Shown here piece by piece: positions 1-11,625 of a stretch of 64,000 nucleotides of DNA (positions within the stretch are counted from its first letter, which is position 1; each line of letters opens with the position of its first letter). The notes beneath the pieces were generated by a model. That model made no database searches and was not told the origin of the DNA. It saw only the letters and a list, made by a program, of their open reading frames with translations. Source of the stretch: Kingdonia uniflora (lineage: Eukaryota; Streptophyta; Magnoliopsida; Ranunculales; Circaeasteraceae). Both the position numbers and the translations under genes were made by a program. The stretch is from positions 1 to 64,000 of the forward strand of contig JACGCM010000178.1 in NCBI GenBank assembly GCA_014058105.1, in the 5' to 3' direction.

Positions 1-360
1 TAATTTTTGAAAAAAAAAATCCCTATTGACTGGACGTAACCCCGTAGGGGACCCATTTTTAATATTTTATTGAAAAATATTTTTTTTAATTTGGTTTATG
101 AATGGGTGTACTCATGTAGGAAACAATTGACTTCCTATTTTTTATTTTGGGGGGGGATTTTTTTTATAAAATATGTATTATACCTATGTAAGTATCTACA
201 ATATAATAGGATTATTATACGGTTATACCCTCTGAGGATACTATTATCATAATCAGGGAAGATCACAAATAATATGAAACCAAGACTAATTTAGAATATG
301 ACTAGGAGTCATATCTAAATCACAGTTAATTGTCAAGGACAAATAATTATAGCTCAATTG
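1..360 (+). repeat. Fragment of a copia-family untranslated leader
   Basis: This stretch aligns by eye, with small indels, to 17831-18135, which lies in the leader of the copia element at 16816. Shared landmarks in order are an A/T run, CCTATTGACT, GGGGACCCATTTT, AATAATATGAAACCAAGAC and ATCTAAATCACAGTTAAT. No coding potential is visible; the 60-codon frame at 70 starts in T-rich sequence. It is probably a piece of another copy of that copia family, cut off by the window start and joined to gypsy sequence near 360-375. The junction is approximate. Confidence 0.7.
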
Positions 361-374
361 GGAATTGACTTAGT

Positions 375-487
375 CATACTGTCAAATCCGCATTAATGTT
401 CCTTCCTTTTCAAACATTCAAAACCCATATACCCACAAATTCTTTCTCAACCAAAGCCACTTGTGACTTCCGTTGTTAGGGGGTGAT
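375..487 (+). other. 3' internal end of a Tat-type gypsy element with polypurine tract
   Basis: This matches the sequence just before the 3' LTR of element A (about 49150-49258), sharing AAACCCATATACCC, AATTCTTTCTCAACCAAAGC and TGACTTC. It ends in a purine-rich tract (TTAGGGGGTGAT, 476-487) directly against the LTR start, the position of a plus-strand primer. The rest of this element to the left is missing. Confidence 0.7.
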
Positions 488-1103
488 TGAAGGGACCTAT
501 CCCTAGATCTAAACCAATTCAAACTATTTCTAGTTCAAACTACCTCCATATCAGACTCACGTATTCTACTTGTGACATAAACAGTCGGTATTGACACCTA
601 CGCCATGAACTGATAAAGAACGCAGGTCGAGCACAACAAAAAAGTATGAACAAGTCAAAGACACATATCTCTTATAAACTCAACAGTTACTCAGTCAAGC
701 ACCACTTACCATGTTGTTCGGAGAACGTACTTCAGTATGATAGAAAACTGTTGACAAGGCCTATATAAATAAAAAGTTCCAGAAGAGACAAGGACTAGAA
801 AAATATACTCTAAATTACCAAGAAAACTATATTTTCTAGATTCTTAAGCACCAAACTTCTTATTTTACAAGATTAAAAATTTCTAGTTCGAGAAATCACT
901 TGTAATAAGATATCAACCATAAACAATAAAAGTCACTGTTACTAAAACCGTCAACTCGAGGTCGTTATTTTTTACCTATTTATAGGTTTTTCATGCCAAA
1001 TCGCCTGTGTCATTTCTTATTTCTCATTAAGTATTTGTTAGAGGAACATTGGTATACGAGCTAATTTTGAGTCATCTCAAGCTTACAAAATTAGGCCATT
1101 ACA
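488..1103 (+). repeat. Tat-type gypsy LTR (616 bp)
   Basis: Starts TGAAGGGACC and ends GGCCATTACA, the same termini as the LTRs of elements A to D. It carries a TATA box (CTATATAAAT near 761) and an AATAAA signal (near 923). A polypurine tract precedes it, so it is a 3' LTR. Its right edge abuts Athila-like pol sequence, which indicates insertion into that older element. The flanking 5 bases on the right are ACTAT; the left partner is not in view. Confidence 0.85.
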
Positions 1104-1870
1104 ACTATGATAGCAGGAAGAGTCTTATTAGGACCTATATAAACATATTCGAGATTTTTAGGAAAAGGTTTAAGTTCTAACATAGAGGGTACTTCCTCCG
1201 TTACTCGAATAAAATATTTGTCTTTCACATTTCAACATTATCATTGCTATCCAAAATAGGAACATAATCTAATAGGGCATTAACCTCATTAATGAGGTCA
1301 TCAACGTCTAAAGCGTCCTAAAATTGTGCATGACAAGCTTTTAACGGGTCCCTAGGATTTAAACTATGAAATATACTATTTATAATAGTACCAAGCATGT
1401 TGCTCTCATCGGGTTCATCTTCAAATAGAGTTTGAGTTGAATTGAAGATATTCAAATCGATGGTCTTATTCAATAAGTCAACTTCATACCTCTGGTACAA
1501 TAATTTATCAACGTATTAGCGATAGCCAAGAATGGCGGCCAAGGATCATAGGTATCTCACTATTTGGGTATTCTATCAGGTTTATATCAGGAACCACAAA
1601 GTCTACGGGATAGAAAAAATTATCAACCTAAACATGTACATCCATCCCAACTCCCCTAGGAACTCTAATGGATCGATAAGCTAGTTATAAAGTTTGTGGT
1701 AATTTTAGTCCTTCTAGACTTAGCTGCTCATATATTGAATAAGGGATCAAGTTGACATTGGTGCTTCAATTAAGCAAGGCTTTCCCGATGTGATTTGTAC
1801 TTATGTAACAATAAATTATTGACATTCCCGGATCTTTCTATTTAATAGGTACTTTGTTCAAGATTATAAA
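1104..1870 (-). pseudogene. Athila-like Ty3/gypsy protease and linker remnant
   Basis: Minus-strand translation gives, with stops and frame changes, the retropepsin region of Athila-type polyproteins. Recognisable pieces are NLIPYSIYEQLSLEGLKLP, a block starting RSIRVPRG, then FFYPVDFVVPD and MILGR, in family order. Near 1104-1200 a linker reads SMLELKP and LEYV with small frame changes, typical of the segment just before reverse transcriptase. The catalytic aspartate motif is not preserved (NLIPYS follows a degraded stretch). The open frame at 1318-1500 is part of the linker. The RT that should follow is absent because a Tat LTR begins at 1103. This is a degraded fragment and its superfamily is fairly secure. 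Confidence 0.7.
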
Positions 1871-3360
1871 GCTAACCTTGGTATTCAATTGAATAATATT
1901 TTTACTCTCATGGACATTGAAAGCTTTCTTGAAAACATTCATACATTTCTTGAATGTGCAGAGGTCCTTGAGATGTTTTGTAGGGGAAATGAATAGTGAT
2001 CTTAAGATTCTTGAACATCTCTATGACCTCTTCATCGAGAATGTTCTTCCTATTGGCTAAATTTTTTTTGGGAAAAGGTGCTCTAGGAATTCTAGACAGA
2101 TCATTTTTAATAATCTTCTCATTTCGGAAGACCTATTCGGTCTCTTCCTCAACAAAAAGGGTTAATTCACTCATCGGTTCGCCCCCTTCTATAACTTTCT
2201 CAGTACTAGGATTAGGACTTTTATGTGGTTCATCCTTAGGCATCCTAACTCTGTTGTCTACAGTCTTTCCACTTCTAAGTATGATCACCGCATTCACACA
2301 ATCGCGGTATGAACTCTCGGTTTGATCGTTAGGATTGACTTGGGTTTCACTTAGAAATGTACCTTGTACTTAATCCAGATGCAAGTTGAGAAATTGATGT
2401 TTCAATTCAAGTCATGGATTGCTAATTCATTTGCTTTAATTATTACATAAACTGGTTATTGGATTTCAAAAGGCTTTGGATTTTATCATTTGAAGATGGT
2501 TTCCTATTCTGAGGAGGAACGTGAGTATTTTTCTTAAAATTTTGGTGATTGGGATGAAATGATGCACTACCTTGATTTAGATTAGAATTACTCCCATAGC
2601 AGTCTACTAGAATAGTTATTGGAATTATTCCTCCTTGAAGAATTCCTTTAAAGATGTGCCTGGATATAAGGAAAAGATGAAGGTCTTTAATAAAACATAT
2701 TGACTTAATCTTTCTTGGTTTCCCTAATTTCATGAAGCATAGGGAAATCCAAAGTATAATTTCCATCATTATCACACGCAGCACAAGCTTACATATTAGC
2801 ATAAAAAATTGGTGCTTTAGTAGATATTTGTTTTTCCCTATTTCTAAGGACTCTATCTTACGCAAGATGGTCATCAGCGTAGCCTCTGAATTATAGTTAG
2901 ATCCAACTCCAAAGGGATTACACCCCTTTTCTTGCATATCAGTTTCTCTCATCGGTCCCCAGGTTTACAATTTTTCAGCCATCTTTTTTAAGAAGTCTAA
3001 ACCCTCAGCATTATCTTTAATGGTAAATTTCCCTAAGAAAAAGGATTTTATAGTTCTCTTGGTTTTGGCATCTAATCCATCATAAGATTTTTAGTTATGA
3101 CCCATGAGTCGATACTATGATGAGGGCCTTATAGGATTAGTCCCTTATATCTGATAAGATAATCTTTTAAGCTCTTTTCATGAAGTTGTGTAATCTTAAG
3201 AATGGCCCTACCTAGGGTCTTAGTTTTCTCAATAGATAAAATCTTTTATAAAAGGCTTTTATAAGCATCTCAAAACTCATGATTGATTTTGGCGGTAGAG
3301 CTTGAAGGAAACTCTTAGCTTTTTCGAAGCCTCTCAAGACGATACTTGGGCACTCAAAAC
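1871..3360 (-). pseudogene. Athila-like gag remnant
   Basis: The 169-codon frame at 2443-2952 includes NPFGVGSNYNSEATL and TILRKIESLE, resembling the C-terminal part of Athila gag upstream of protease. Further upstream (about 3230-3330, minus strand) a block reading KAKSFLQALPPKSI matches the family's LPPGSI helix region of the gag domain. Several stops and frameshifts separate these blocks. Together with 1104-1870 it is one minus-strand element reading gag then protease. The first 5' gag codons are not identifiable. Confidence 0.6.
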
Positions 3361-5439
3361 CAATCTTTTATACACTAATAGATGTGCGCACTATAATGAT
3401 AACATAAGAATGAGGTACACAAAAATACATACAATGACCTTCAGATGGGCCTTAATTAAGGTTATGTTGTGAACACGGTCTCAGGATTCGGTTGCTCCTA
3501 TTTATGGCAGTAGATCGGTTCGTACATTGAGTTATGAATACTCACTTTAGCAATAACTAGCATGTAGTTCAAGTCACCTTGAAGCACCTGTGCTGGAAGG
3601 TGGGGTGAACCGCCTAAAATTATCTTTTTACACTATTCCTCCAAACAAATGTAACCACTATCAGGGGTCTTAATGAGTGCGTTTCTAATGCTCCCGATCC
3701 GAACTCTATAAGCCTTTCTGTCTATATATGTATTTTATGGCTTAATCTTACTTTCTTCTAAAGTTAATATCCTAGTGTGCAGTGCCACCTACGGGTAATG
3801 AAATCCCGTTCTTTGTTTGCTCTTTTACTAATGTTGAATTTTAAATTGTACTATCATCAATCACATGAAAAAATATTTACCGCATCACAAGAGGGTCCGG
3901 TGGGAAAGTGTACCTGTGAGACAGCCTTTTTAGTGGCTCGTTATTTACCCTGGTGAAACCATTAAGATGGCACACCCAGGCTCTTTGAGTCAAGTAGGCA
4001 TTACAGTGATGTCTTCCCCGGACGTAGGTTCCAATATGGCCCCTGCAAAAAAAGTATAATTCGTCTTCGCCTTAATTACACACTCTTCACTCAAGAGTAC
4101 AAGCTTTCCCCACTACATGTTACTTTAAGGGAGAAGGAAAAGGTAACATAAAAAATATATTTTATGATTTTGTGTGTGTTGTTTTTTTTACGATTAAATT
4201 ACAAAAGAAATCAAAAATTAAAAATAAAAACCGTGCATCCAATAGAACTTAGCAACACCACACGGTCATTCCCTTGGATTGGTACTCCTTATTTAAGGCC
4301 TGGATGACATCAACTCTTTTTGAAGTGACCACTTTGTAACGTCCCCCAAAGGCTTGACTATTTGAGTTGTAGAGTCTTTTGCTATTCTTTTGAAACTGCC
4401 TCACTTTAATTACTTATTTGTAACTACCTCCTTATGTTTATGTGCTATGAAACCCTAAGTCTGCAACAACTTAATGCGCTTGTCCCCACAGTTTGGCTTA
4501 AAGAATAGGTATAGCTTTGGTAATCGATGCCACAACTTCAGTACAAACCAAAAATGAGTTATGGTAATCACTTTTCCCTTCTCTGTTAACAAAAACAAAC
4601 TACCTTGAATGGCAAAAGTAAAACAAAATAAATAAACAATGGCAATTGTAAACTAATTTTTTAAAGAAATGAAAATTAAAAAAAATCTAAAGAAATAGAT
4701 CTAAGAAAACACAATCAAAAACCATTTCTAATTGCCTAACGAAATCAGATTAGAAATGGGTAGAAATCAAGTATTTTCTAAGGGTATAAATCAAGTGTCG
4801 TTCACTTCCGAACAAAATTAGAAATGGGTTTTGGACTTGTGCTTAAGAGATATAATAGGAAATTCAAAAAATCAAAGAATTATGTTTTAATCAAAAATAA
4901 AGGTCTAAGGGATTCGGATTTTTCTGCCATTTACACGCAATATCAACATAGTATTGTACATTAATTTCTCCACTTAATTGAAATAACAAACTTCGACTTT
5001 TTGTCGATGTAGTCCCATGATTAATTATAAATCAAGTAGAATATATCATATGAACTAATTATATGAAATGTTAATTAGAATCATACCTTAGAAAAATACA
5101 ATATTAATACAATTTATTATGTCATTTGAGAATCACAAAACTCTTCCTATATATTTACTTAAAGAGATCATAGGATGATAATGGATGTCTCCAACGATAT
5201 AGTTTTGGAATTTGTGATACTATGCTCATATCGGGTTGAAAAAAAATATACTCTACTACATGATATCTTACGTTTATGGCGAATCCATCATCGCCCCTAG
5301 TGAGAACTTAGCCGGTCATTACAACAGCTATAAAATCTAAAGAATATGAGAATTAAAGGAACATAAACTAATAATAAAAATTATGGAATCACGAGTTCAA
5401 AAAGCTATTGGCAAATGATGGAAGCAACTATGGATATTT
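3361..5439. other. No gene recognised
   Basis: AT-rich sequence without a coding block I can support. By position it could include the leader or LTR of the Athila-like element, but I could not find a pair of LTRs or a convincing primer binding site. Short A/T runs around 4150-4240 and 4610-4700 are the only notable composition features. Confidence 0.5.
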
Positions 5440-6950
5440 TTAGACTCAACAATAGTTATTCAAGCTCTTTTAATAGGTAGGATACCTTGGGAAGCCATTT
5501 AGAAAGATGTCATCAGAACTATCTCATTAATTCTTAAAGACAACAGAATTTAATTCCAATAATCTAATCTTAGTGCCTAAAGGGGAGAATACAAAGAAAT
5601 TGAAGACTACTACGGGCCTATATGCCTAATCAACTTCAGCTACAAAATCATAACCAAAATTATGGCTTCAAAACTAAAAGTTGTTGCTGCAAAACTCATT
5701 ATTCCTGAGCGAGGGGAATTTATTCCTGGTAGAAATATCCAAGATAATATAGGTCTGGCATTTGTGATGGAAATAAATTTCAAATCAAAAGAAGGGGTGG
5801 AAACATGGGCTTAAAGATTGATATATCTCTGGCTTTTTACACACTTAGTTAGGAATTCTTTAGCAAAGTGCAGATCAAGTGGGCTTTGAAAGTAGATGGG
5901 TCAGCTGGATTCAGAGTCTTCTGCAAAGTGCCAAGATATCAGATTTAATTAATAGGGGGACCATGTGGCAATTTTTCTGCTACCAGGGACCTCAAACAAG
6001 GACATATTCTTTCTCCCTTGTTATTTATATTGGCAAAAAAATTTTAAGCAAGGGAATAAAGAACTTACAAGCTACAGGTTAGCTTCAGCCTATGATTACT
6101 TTTAGAGGTACTCCAGGTCCTAATTGCCTTCTCTTTGCAGATTACATCCTAATTTTACAAATGGGGGCATTAAGGATCTTAGAAGATTGGTTGAATTCCC
6201 AAAGACTTATCAATTAGCAACTGATCAGCACATTAATGCATATAAGAGTAAGTTCTTATGTGGGGATATGAACAATACAAGAAAATATAAACTTTGGTCT
6301 ATGTTTGGCTTTAGGCAAGGTGCGCTCCCTGCAAATTACTTGGGGGATCCTGTAATGTAAGGGAATGGTCAAGCGAGCATATTTGAGACCACTTGTTGAC
6401 AAGATAAGGAAGAGAGCAAACGGATGGGTAGGAAAGTTGTTATCTTATCAATGGAGCCTTATACTTGTTAAGTCAATTCTTTGCAGCATTACTATACATA
6501 ACATGTCTATCTATAAGTTGTCTTTTAAAATCATTCATGAATGTAGAAGTATCTTAAGAAATTTTATGTGGATTAGAAACCCTAAAAAGAATATAGTGGT
6601 CACTGCTGCATGTAGAAGACTGTGTAAACTATTGAAGGAGGGTGGTCTTGGGATAAGAACCTTAAAAGAAATAAATTATGTTTTGCTTATGAAGTTGGCT
6701 TAGGATATACTTACTGGTAACTCACCATGGGGCCAGTTCATGATACTAAAATTCTTTAGCAATAATGGGATGCCTATAAGTTACTACAAGAGAACTTCAA
6801 CCTGGCCTGCTATAAAGGAGTTGATGGGTACAATGTGTGAACAATTTTTTTGGAAAATTGGTCATGGTTTGAAGGTAAATATATGGCAGCATCAATACAT
6901 TGGGGCGGGGGTCATTGGAGGTCATAGACTCTCTAGAGTATATCAGTTAA
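5440..6950 (+). pseudogene. L1-type LINE reverse transcriptase, 5' part
   Basis: Plus-strand pieces read as the reverse transcriptase of plant non-LTR elements: YYGPICLINFSYKIITKIMA (about 5610-5670), then FIPGRNIQDNI, an LLFADYILI block at about 6126 where the usual FADD has become FADY, then TYQLATDQHINAYKSKF, and RANGWVGKLLSYQ at about 6410. Stops and frame changes are frequent. The endonuclease and the 5' end are not recognisable. The reading runs directly into a copia insertion at 6951 and resumes at 12925. With the catalytic Asp lost and many stops it is dead. Confidence 0.85.
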
Positions 6951-7639
6951 TGTTGGAAAATACAATATGATTTGTTTTCCCATTAAGTTTGAATGGTGGA
7001 ACTAAGTGGTTTCAGTCCCACATTGGATATGGGTGAATCACAACTCTCCTATATATGTAAATCAAACACTTACTTTGTTGTAATGAGTGTGAGAGTTGGT
7101 GGGTCACAAGCGCATGTGGGACATGTGCGGCCCATGTGTGCAAGGTAGCTTGGGTGCATGGGCTTGCTCGACCTAGGAAACCCGCTTATAATTATATGTC
7201 TATGATTGGGCCTTGGGGCCTTGGGCTCATGGGGGCTCCTTTAAACACTTAGTCATTTTTTGGGTTTGGGGTATCTCTAACAGACGCACCTTAAGGTGTG
7301 ATTCTTGGTGAAGAGGCACTAACTTGAGGTGTGACTCTTGGTGATGAGTCACCTATGCTCTATATAACCCAATTTCGTTTTCATTTATTATCATCAGTTT
7401 TTCAGAGTTTTCTTGAGCTTTTTTACAAATGGAAAACAGACGCAATCAAAGTTTGTTTGGCAGAAAGATAGAAGTGTTCTCTTCTTTCTGCGACTGACCA
7501 TTGTATCCTGGGAGACAGGGGCCCATATTCCTGCAAAGCACTGTGGCAGGGGCGAATCTGTCTTAAGGAGATAGTGTGTTTACACTAGACTCGATCATAT
7601 CCTTAAGAGGTGTTCGTTTTTCATGCAGATAAGAGTACA
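6951..7639 (+). repeat. Copia 5' LTR (689 bp)
   Basis: Delimited by the target duplication on the left and by identity to the 3' LTR on the right. It contains two tandem copies of a roughly 33-bp unit (TTGAGGTGTGACTCTTGGTG core) at about 7291-7354, just upstream of the TATA box at 7361. The 3' LTR has three copies. The U5 part holds TCTGTCTTAAG, complementary to sequence just after the LTR. Confidence 0.95.
7361..7368 (+). promoter_or_regulatory. LTR TATA box
   Basis: TATATAAC lies immediately after the 33-bp repeat pair, with a plausible start site about 30 bases downstream. The same box is in the 3' LTR at about 12639. It would drive the genomic RNA of the copia element. Confidence 0.7.
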
Positions 7640-7685
7640 ATCTTAAGACAGACTAATTTATTCTGTGTGATCAAAAACTGCAGCA
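7640..7685 (+). other. Copia leader and primer-binding position
   Basis: Directly after the 5' LTR the sequence is ATCTTAAGACAGAC, not the TGGTATCAGAGC expected for a tRNA-iMet primer site. Bases 7642-7652 (CTTAAGACAGA) are an exact reverse complement of 7557-7567 inside U5. The leader is only 46 bases to the gag start. What primes reverse transcription is not evident. Confidence 0.6.
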
Positions 7686-8615
7686 ATGGTGAATCTCACT
7701 GAGAAGGAGGGTGAAAAGGGCAACCCATACATTTTGATGGTGATTCTTGAGAAGTTCAATGGCACTGAATTCAAGCGTTGGCAGCAGAAGATGCTATTCT
7801 TTCTCACAACTTTGAACTTAGAAAAATTCCTCAAGAAGGACAAACTAGAGTTGAAGGAGGAAGAATCTGACCTAACAACTGTTACAGCAGTGGAGGCGTG
7901 GATTCATTCTGACTTTCTATGTCGGAATTATATTCTGAATGGGCTGGACAACACATTGTATAATGTGTACAGTCCAGCGGAGTCTGTAAAGGAACTGTGG
8001 GAATCCTTAGACCATATGTATAAGACGGAAGATGTCGGACTGAAAAAATTTGTAGTTGGCAGATTCCTGGATTATAAAATGGTGGATTCCAAGACTGTAA
8101 TCAGTTAAGTACAAGAACTGCAGATTATCCTGCATGATATTCATAAAGAAGGTATGAGGTTAAGTGAATCTTTTCAGGCTGCTACGATAATTGAGAAGTT
8201 GCCTTCATCCTGGAAGGACTTCAAAAGTTATCTGAAGCATAAGAGGAAAGAAATGAAGTTGGAGGAACTGATCGTAAGGCTAAGGATCGAAGAAGATAAC
8301 AAATCCAACAAAAATAAGGATGTTGTTCATTCTTACGATGCCAAGGCTAACATGGTCGAGGGAAACCGTAAACCCCATAAGAAAAATGGGAAGAAAGGGA
8401 AAAATGGGATGAATTTCCTAGGCCCTATGGGCAAGGACTTTAAGAAGTTCACAGGGAGTTGTTATGTTTGTGGCAAACCAGGGCATAAGTCAATGGAATG
8501 TCGCAAGCGTAAAAGCGGACCAGAAAGTGGTAAAGGCACTCAAGCAAACATTGCTGAGATAGAGAACCTGTGTACAGTGATCTCCGAAATTAACCTGGCA
8601 AGCGATTCCAGAGGG
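7686..8615 (+). pseudogene. Copia gag (UBN2-type) with zinc knuckle
   Basis: Starts at the first ATG after the leader (MVNLTEKE). The N-terminal half carries the copia gag pattern around FNGTEFKRWQQKM and ELWESLDHMY. A TAA stop at 8106-8108 breaks it, after which the same protein continues in frame from about 8109 ([12 protein letters not shown], then [16 protein letters not shown]). A CCHC zinc knuckle reads [14 protein letters not shown] at about 8461-8503, followed by a basic tail. The reading changes frame shortly before 8616. Gag would form the particle and bind RNA. Confidence 0.9.
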
Positions 8616-9006
8616 ATGGTTTGTGGACACAGGGGCCACACGTCATATATGCTATGACAGGAGTTTATTTACTACCTTCAATAAGACTGAACATGAAGAG
8701 AAAGTGCTCATGGGCAACATTTCGACGTCAAGGGTCGAAGGAAAAAGGAATGTAGTTCTGAAATTCACATCTAAAAAAGAAGTTACTTGGAATGAAGTAT
8801 TGCATGTGCCTGATATCCGCAAGAACCTTGTTTCCAGAGCATTGCTGAACAAGAATGGATTTAAGTTAGTGTTTGTGTCAAACAGATGTATCATGACTAA
8901 GAATGGTGTATTCATAGGAAAAGGTTATGAGTGTGATGGACTGTTCAAACTAGTAGTTTTGTGTAAACCAGTTTCAATTATCAATATGAATGAGAATTAT
9001 ATTTAG
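8616..9006 (+). pseudogene. Copia protease
   Basis: Opens with [12 protein letters not shown]; the catalytic DTG triplet is at 8626-8634. Downstream NVVLKFTSKKEVT and VLHVPDIRKNLVS fit the copia aspartic protease and the linker to the GAG-pre-integrase region. It lies in a different frame from the end of gag, so an indel just before 8616 separates them unless frameshifting was used. A TAG stop at 9004-9006 precedes the integrase. The active-site motif itself is intact. Confidence 0.88.
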
Positions 9007-9834
9007 TTGCTTGAGTCATTTAATGCTTGGCACCAACGATTAGGACATATAAATTATGGTTCGCTGCGTAAATTAGTCCATTTAGGATTGCTACCTAAAT
9101 TTAATCTTGATTGCAAACAAAAATGTGAAGTGTGTGTTGAAGCAAAATTTGCTAAACAACCATTCCATTCTATTGAAAAACACAAAACTGAACCGCTAGA
9201 TTTGATTCACAGTGATCTCTGCGATTTGAAGTTTATTTAAACACGTGGCGGAAAGAAGTACTTTATTACTTTCATAGATGACTGTACAAGATATAGTTAT
9301 GTCTACTTGCACAGAAGCAAAGATGAAGCACTGGAAGTGTTTATTATGTTCAAAAATGAGGTTGAGACTTAACTCAACAAAAAGATAAAAGTTCTTCGAA
9401 CTGATAGAGGTGGGGAATTCAACTCTATTACACTTGGAGAACTGTGTATTAAGTTTGGTATTATACACCAAACTACTGAACCTTACACTCCTCAACAAAA
9501 TGAAGTTTCTGAGAGAAAAAATAGAACTTTAAAGAATATGCTTAATGCTATACTTATTAGTTCTGGCTTGCCGCAGAACCTGTGGGGGAAGGCGTTACTT
9601 TATGCGAATTACATTCTCAATAAGTTACCTCATAAGAAGATTGAAAAAAAAAATTATGAACTCTGGAAAGGCAAAGAGCCTTCCAATAAGTTCTTTAAAG
9701 TGTGGGGGTGTCTTGCAAAGGTACAAATACCACTGCCAAAAAGGTCTAAGTTAGGAGCTAAAACTATTGACTGTATTTTTATTGGCAATGCCAATAACAG
9801 TAGTGCATATAGATTTCTCATATACAAATCTTAA
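9007..9834 (+). pseudogene. Copia integrase
   Basis: The zinc-binding HHCC region reads HQRLGHINYGSLRKL then CEVCVEAK. The catalytic core shows DLIHSDLCDL (first Asp), VLRTDRGGEF (second Asp) and a Glu in SERKNRTLKN. The C-terminal part has the KVWGCLAKV block. Stops at 9238 and 9370, where the family usually has Gln codons, and at 9832 interrupt it. The enzyme would insert the cDNA and leave the 5-bp duplication seen at the element's edges. Confidence 0.9.
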
Positions 9835-9843
9835 ATAAATGAT

Positions 9844-11625
9844 GTGCATGAGAATACCATCATTGAATCACGAGATGCTATATTTTTTGAAAATATATTT
9901 CCATATAAAAAGAGTGATATTGTGAATCCTTTTAAAAGAACAACTGATATTGCCTCTAGTAGTGATCAACGTATCACTCCTACAAAATCTGATTTTAATG
10001 CAGAACCAAGACGTAGGAAACGACTTAAAGTTGCTAAATCTTTTGGCAAAGATTTTGTAGCATTTTTGTTGGAAAATGAGCCTCGAACCTTTATGGAAGC
10101 CATGGCTACACCAGAAGCTCCTAGTTGGCAAGAGGCTGTACAGAGTGAGATAGACTCTATAATGCACAACCATACTTGGGAATTGGTAGATCTTCCACCT
10201 GGCAACAAACCTATAGGTTGCAAGTTGATTTTCAAACAAAAATTGAGACCTGGTGGTTCAATTGAAAAGTACAAAGCCAAATTTGTTGCCAAAGGATATA
10301 AGCAAAAAGAAGGTTTAGACTATTTTGATACATATTCTCCAGTGACAAGAATAACTTCCATTCATATGTTGATAGCTATTGCAGTAGTGCATAAGCTTGA
10401 AATACATCAAATGGATGTTAAAACAACATTCTTGAATGGTAAATTAAATGAAGAAATATATATGAACCAACCTGAGGGGTTCATTGTCCGGGGCAAAGAA
10501 AATAAAGTGTGTCGGTTGGTTAAATCTCTTTATGGATTGAAGTAGGCACCTTTACAATAGTATGACAAAATTGATGGAGTCATGATTAAGGATGGCTTCA
10601 AAATTAATGAATGTGATAGATGTGTCTATATTAAAAGCATTAATGGTGAGCATGTCATTGTGTGTCTTTACGTAGACGATATACTCATCATGGGGACTAA
10701 CATCAATGTCATTATGTCAACAAAGAATATGTTGTCCAAAATTTTTGATATGAAGGACTTAGGTGTTGCAGATGTTATTCTTGGCATAAAGATTAATAGA
10801 GCACCACAGGGACTTGTGTTGTCTCAATCATATTATATAGAGAATGTACTTAAGAAGTTTAATAAATTTGATTGCCGTGGTGTTCAGACACCATACGATA
10901 ATATGCGTCAATTGATTAAACACAAAGGTGAGCCTATTTCTCAAATAGAGTATGCACGCATCATAGGCAGTCTAATGTATATTATGAACTGCACTAGACC
11001 AGATATTGCTTATGCCGTTAGCAAACTGAGTCGGTATACTATAAACCCTTGACCGAGCCATTGGGAAGCGTTAATCAGGGTTTTACAGTATTTAAAGCAT
11101 ACAATAGACTATGGGTTGCACTTTACAAGATATCCACCTGTCCTTAAGGGATACAGTGATGCAAATTGGATATCAGATTCTAACGAGTCATACTCCACAA
11201 GTGGATACGTGTTTATACTTGGTGGTGGAGCTGTCTCATGGAAATCCTTAAAACAAACATGCATAGCTCGATCAACTATGGAATCAGAGTTTGTTGCTCT
11301 AGATTTAGCAGGAGATGAAGCTGAGTGGCTTCGACAGTTTTTAAGGGATATTCCTATCTGGCCAAAGACAGTACCTTCCTTATGTATCCATTATGATAAT
11401 CAAGCAGCGATTCCAAGGGCAAAGAATAATGTCTATAACGGTAAGTCACGATATATACGTCGTAGACATAATACTGTAAAAAAATTACTTGCAAGTGGAG
11501 TTATATCCATTAACTTTGTGAAGTCCAGTGACAACCTAGCAGATCCATTTACAAAAGGGTTGACAAAAATGCAAGTTTTTTCCACATCGAGGGGAATGGG
11601 ATTAAAGACATTAAATACGAGTTAA
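9844..11625 (+). pseudogene. Copia reverse transcriptase and RNase H
   Basis: The RT region starts after a variable linker (EPRTFMEAMATPEAPSWQEA). It includes GCKLIFKQK, YSPVTRITSI, QMDVKTTFLNGKL and the catalytic YVDDILI at about 10669. Stops at 10543 and 10558 fall in the conserved LKQAPxQW motif (TAG for Gln and for Trp), and one at 11050 precedes a short linker. RNase H follows with [25 protein letters not shown] and HYDNQAAI, holding the expected acidic residues. The end, [11 protein letters not shown], is the usual copia C-terminus. Catalytic residues are kept; only the stops disable it. Confidence 0.93.

Noticed and set aside
1104..1108. ACTAT beside the LTR at 488-1103 matching ACTAT right of element C
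   Set aside because: A 5-base match between unrelated insertion sites is expected by chance and is not a shared target duplication.
1996..2325. 109-codon plus-strand frame
   Set aside because: It lies opposite Athila-like gag/protease sequence and has no recognisable motif, so it is a shadow frame.
4014..4037. TTCCCCGGACGTAGGTTCCA as a minus-strand gypsy primer binding site for the Athila-like element
   Set aside because: It resembles a tRNA-Asp-type site only in parts and is not preceded by a CA-ending LTR; no LTR pair was found.
9868..10292. Minus-strand frames of 108-123 codons
   Set aside because: They are complements of the copia RT region, which is clearly coding on the plus strand.
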